A stretch of DNA of 35,212 nt from DATEJJ01 sp039649115. Its GTDB lineage: Bacteria > Actinomycetota > Actinomycetes > Mycobacteriales > Micromonosporaceae. Positions 32,632 through 35,212 of this stretch are shown piece after piece; positions within the stretch are counted from its first letter, which is position 1; the number at the start of each line of letters is the position of its first letter. A program made the translations under genes and the position numbers. Below the pieces are notes generated by a model that was not told the origin of the DNA, did no database searches, and saw nothing but the letters and a program-made list of their open reading frames with translations. The stretch lies in NCBI GenBank assembly GCA_039649115.1, contig JBBWZQ010000234.1, forward strand, positions 1-35,212, in the 5' to 3' direction.

Positions 32632-34539
32632 GGTCAGGACCGTCGGGACCTGTTCCTGCGCGAAGAGACGGACCAGCCGTGGAATGCGGTAGTGCTGCCG
32701 GTCGCCCGGCGCGGTGCTGACGTACTCGAGCAGGCGCGCGCCGGCGAGGTCGTCGGCGATCCGCTCCGCGTCGCGGGGGGACATCTGCAGCAGTTGGGCG
32801 ACCCGCGCCGGTGCGAGGTCGGTGTCGTCCGCCGCGCCGAGCCGCCGCAGCGCGCTGCGCCCGGCCGCGTCGAGCCGGCGGTAGCCGCCTTCGATACTGG
32901 CCCGCACGTCGAGGTCCCCGGTGGACAGCTCGTCGAGGCGCCGGCGCGGGTCGAGCAGCCGGTCGGCGAGGGTCGCGAGAGCCCAGCCGGGCCGGGCCAC
33001 CAGGCGGGCGGCCGCCGCCCGTACGGCCAGCGGCAGGCCGTCGCAGGCCGAGACGACGTCCCCGGCCGCGCCGGCCTCCGCCTCGACCCGTTGCGCACCG
33101 ACCGCGTGGGTGAGCAGCTCGACGGCCTGCCGGTAGGTCAGCGGGCCGAGCGGCACCCGCAGGTCCGCGTCGAGGTCGGCCAGCGCCGGCCGGCCGGTGA
33201 CCAGCACCGCGCAGCCCGGGTGCGCGGTCAGGAACGGGCGGACCTGCGCGGCGCACCACACGTCGTCCAGCACCAGCAGGACGCGCCGGCCGGTGAGCAC
33301 GGTGCGCAGCCGCGCGGCGCGCTCGTCGACCGACGGCGGTATCGGTGTGCCCGCGCCGACCGAGCGCAGCAGCATCGCCAGGGTGGCGGCGACCGTCGTG
33401 GTCTGCGGGCCGGTGCTGCGGACCGGCACGAACAGCTGGCCGTCGGGGAAGGTGTTCCGCACCCGGTGCGCGACCGCCAGCGCGAGCGCCGTCTTGCCGA
33501 CCCCGGCCGGCCCGTCGACGGTCACCAGTACCGGCCGGGTGGCGCCCGCCGCGGCGGCGAGGGCGGTGCCCAGCGCCCGGTTCTCGGCGGCCCGGCCGAC
33601 CAGGTGCGCCGGCGGCGGGGGAAGCTGGTGCGGCCGGTCGTCCGCCGGACCGGCTGGCGCCGGCGGCCGGGCCGCTGCCGGAGCGTCGCCGAGATCGATC
33701 CGCGCCCCGGCCGGGGGGCGTTGGGGGTGCTCGCCTCCGCCAAAGACCGGCTCCGGCTGCGCTCCCCCCGGGTCCAGCGCCGGGTTGCCGACCAGGATCG
33801 CCTGGTGCAGGCGCTGCAGCCCGGGACCGGGCTCGATGCCGAGTTCCTCGCGCAGCAGGGCGTACCCCTGCTGGTACACCTGCAACGCCTCGGCCTGCCG
33901 CCCGAGCCGGTACAGCACCCGCATCAGCAGGGCGCGGGTGCTCTCGCGCAGCGGGTGCTCGGCCACGAACGCGGTCAGCTCGGCGACCAGCCACCCGGAC
34001 GCGCCCAGCTGGCTCTCGGCGTCGAAGCGGCGCTCGACCGCCAGCAGCCGCAGCTCCTCCAGCCGGGCCGCCGCGGCGCGGAACAGCGGCGAGTCCAGCC
34101 CGGCCAGCGCCGGACCCCGCCATTTGCCGAGCGCCTCGCGCAGCAGCCGCACCGCGCACTCGTGGTCACCGCCCGTAGCGGCCCGCTCGGCGGCGGCGGC
34201 CAGCTGTTCGAACTGGTGGAGGTCGAGCGCGCCGCGGTCGACACGGACCAGGTAACCCGGCGGGCGGGTGACGATGCAGCCGGAGTCGGGCGGCCCGATC
34301 CGCCGGCGCAGCGTTGAGACGTACGTCTGCACCAGGTCGGCCGCCGTGCTGGGCGGCCGTTCGCCCCAGATGGCGTCGACGAGGCGCGCCGTCGGCACGA
34401 CGGCGTTGGCATGCAACAGGCCGGCACCGAGCAGCGCCTGTTGCTTGGCCGAGGCGACGGCGACAACCCGGTCGCCAGAGCGCACCTCGACCGTCCCGAG
34501 GATCCCGAAGGTGAGTAACGGTCCGTTCTCCATGGTCAC
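32626..34539 (-). CDS. AfsR/SARP-type regulator with NB-ARC domain, no TPR region
   Basis: This is a 637-residue transcriptional activator. The N-terminal OmpR-like winged helix (about 8-95) contains SAKQQALLGAGLLHANAVVP and TLRRRIGPPDSG. The bacterial transcriptional activation domain (about 100-245) ends with YRLGRQAEALQVYQQGYALL and LREELGIEPGPGLQRLHQAI. After a Pro-rich linker comes an NB-ARC STAND ATPase (about 310-630) with Walker A GPAGVGKTAL, Walker B VLLVLDDVW and the GLPLA motif. AfsR-type proteins continue into TPR repeats (900-1000 residues in all); this one stops after the winged-helix part. Such regulators activate antibiotic clusters. The GTG at 34539 or ATG at 34533 could start it. 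It converges on the RHS gene. Confidence 0.9.
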   Translation of the reverse strand: MTMENGPLLTFGILGTVEVRSGDRVVAVASAKQQALLGAGLLHANAVVPTARLVDAIWGERPPSTAADLVQTYVSTLRRRIGPPDSGCIVTRPPGYLVRVDRGALDLHQFEQLAAAAERAATGGDHECAVRLLREALGKWRGPALAGLDSPLFRAAAARLEELRLLAVERRFDAESQLGASGWLVAELTAFVAEHPLRESTRALLMRVLYRLGRQAEALQVYQQGYALLREELGIEPGPGLQRLHQAILVGNPALDPGGAQPEPVFGGGEHPQRPPAGARIDLGDAPAAARPPAPAGPADDRPHQLPPPPAHLVGRAAENRALGTALAAAAGATRPVLVTVDGPAGVGKTALALAVAHRVRNTFPDGQLFVPVRSTGPQTTTVAATLAMLLRSVGAGTPIPPSVDERAARLRTVLTGRRVLLVLDDVWCAAQVRPFLTAHPGCAVLVTGRPALADLDADLRVPLGPLTYRQAVELLTHAVGAQRVEAEAGAAGDVVSACDGLPLAVRAAAARLVARPGWALATLADRLLDPRRRLDELSTGDLDVRASIEGGYRRLDAAGRSALRRLGAADDTDLAPARVAQLLQMSPRDAERIADDLAGARLLEYVSTAPGDRQHYRIPRLVRLFAQEQVPTVLTG

Positions 34540-34601
34540 GCCGTCCCCCGTCGTGCCGACCGGATGCCGGCATGAGGGTGCCAGACCGGCGTTGGATTCC
34601 C

Positions 34602-35087
34602 GTTAATCTCCGGTTGGTCGGGGGGCCCCGCTTCGAGGTCGAGCTCGCACTCGGGCGCCACGACCGGATCGTTGCGGAGCTGCGCGCGCTCATCGGCCGG
34701 TAGGCCATCGGCACCTGCCGGCGCGCGCTGGAGTTGTTCGTGCAGGTGGGCGACAGCAACGGCATGGCCGGCGGGTACGACAGCCTGGGCGTCGCGTACC
34801 AGCACCTCGGCTCGCACCGCGACGCGGTCGCCTGCTTCCACCAGGCCCTCGACGCGCTGGCGGACAGCGGTGAGCGGTTCTACGTCGCGCTCGTGCGCAG
34901 CCACCTCGGCGACGCGTGCCGGATCGCGCGGGAGTTGCCGGCGGCCCGGCACCACTACGAGCGGGCGCTCGCCATCTTCGGCGGGCTCGGCGCCCGTGAG
35001 GCCGACGGGGTGCGGCAGAAGCTCGCCGCGCTGGGCAACGAGCTCCCGACATCGGGCGCAGGGCACGCCACCGAGCCGATCCGGTGA
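34602..35087 (+). pseudogene. Fossil of a second AfsR-type regulator (BTAD and TPR fragments)
   Basis: One frame without a real start reads FEVELALGRHDRIVAELRAL (34632 onward), the hallmark of a bacterial transcriptional activation domain, and then hits a TAG at 34701-34703. The same frame continues directly with a TPR segment: LELFVQVGDSNGMAGGYDSL, then GVAYQHLGSHRDAVACFHQA and LPAARHHYERALAIFGGLG, ending at 35085-35087. In an intact AfsR-type protein about 400-600 residues (end of BTAD, NB-ARC, first TPRs) lie between these parts, so an in-frame-sized internal deletion plus a nonsense codon have occurred. A TTG at 34734 could still express about 117 residues of TPR protein, but that is doubtful. 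Confidence 0.65.
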
Positions 35088-35101
35088 GGCGGAAACCTGG
35101 C

Positions 35102-35212
35102 TCAGCTGCTGGGTAGGTCGGTGAGGATGTTGTGGTCGTAGATCAGGAGAAGTCGTCTCGGACCGAAGCGCTGGGTGATGACCGGCGGGCCGAACTGCGC
35201 CGTGATCTTTGC
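35102..35212 (-). CDS. C-terminal end of an unknown protein (partial)
   Basis: On the minus strand an open frame enters from the right edge and ends with a TGA (35102-35104). The 36 visible residues include FGPPVITQRFGPRRLLLIYD followed by HNILTDLPSS. The charged, aromatic pattern looks like the end of a real soluble protein, but it is too short to assign to a family. It converges on the TPR fossil. Confidence 0.5.
   Translation of the reverse strand, partial: AKITAQFGPPVITQRFGPRRLLLIYDHNILTDLPSS

Noticed and set aside
32692..34317. 541-codon plus-strand ORF opposite the AfsR-like gene
   Set aside because: The minus strand encodes a complete winged helix, BTAD and NB-ARC with intact Walker motifs; the plus frame has no recognisable features.

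Overview
The window is high-GC actinobacterial DNA, most likely from the Micromonosporaceae or a close relative. The pointers are the XRE/DUF5753 regulator coupled to a DUF397 partner, a BTAD/NB-ARC (AfsR-type) regulator, a WapA-like RHS secreted giant protein, a SigG/SigX5-type sigma factor, and frequent GTG starts with four-base stop/start overlaps. The genus is inference. No rRNA, tRNA, CRISPR array or intact insertion sequence was seen.

Layout. Positions 1-5500 hold the end of an ABC-2 permease, an MFS transporter, the DUF397 + XRE/DUF5753 pair with a divergent set of small genes (one frameshifted), and a large secreted protein of unknown function. Positions 5541-15609 form one tight minus-strand operon of 11 genes: SDR, 3-hydroxyacyl-CoA dehydrogenase-like protein, branched-chain-amino-acid-type ABC importer (binding lipoprotein, LivH, LivM, fused LivG-LivF), cyclase-family hydrolase, cupin, BKACE (DUF849), PhlG-like C-C hydrolase, and an IclR regulator as last gene. 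A sigma70-type promoter and a perfect inverted repeat precede the first gene. Positions 15690-22660 are a patchwork: sigma factor, relic of a VOC protein, TfoX/YjbR-like protein, VKOR + DUF929 thiol-oxidation pair, an uncharacterised protein that may have a class II aminoacyl-tRNA-synthetase-like fold, an L,D-transpeptidase, an alpha/beta hydrolase and a 5'-truncated FAD monooxygenase relic. Positions 22876-32611 are two large secreted proteins, one with DNRLRE-like and LamG domains and one RHS/YD-repeat protein with a variable-looking C-terminal tail. The window ends with a convergent AfsR-like regulator lacking its TPR part, a fossil of a second such regulator, and the end of one more gene.

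How the genes may work together. The 5.5-15.6 kb operon reads as a self-contained import and breakdown system for a carbonyl-rich organic acid or aromatic/polyketide-like compound. The ABC importer brings it in. The cyclase-family hydrolase and PhlG-like hydrolase open or cut it. The two dehydrogenases oxidise hydroxyl groups to give a beta-keto acid. BKACE then condenses this with acetyl-CoA to give acetoacetate and a new acyl-CoA, which would explain why no CoA ligase is present. The IclR protein is the probable substrate-responsive repressor. The substrate cannot be read from sequence. This operon is my best candidate for an undescribed system.
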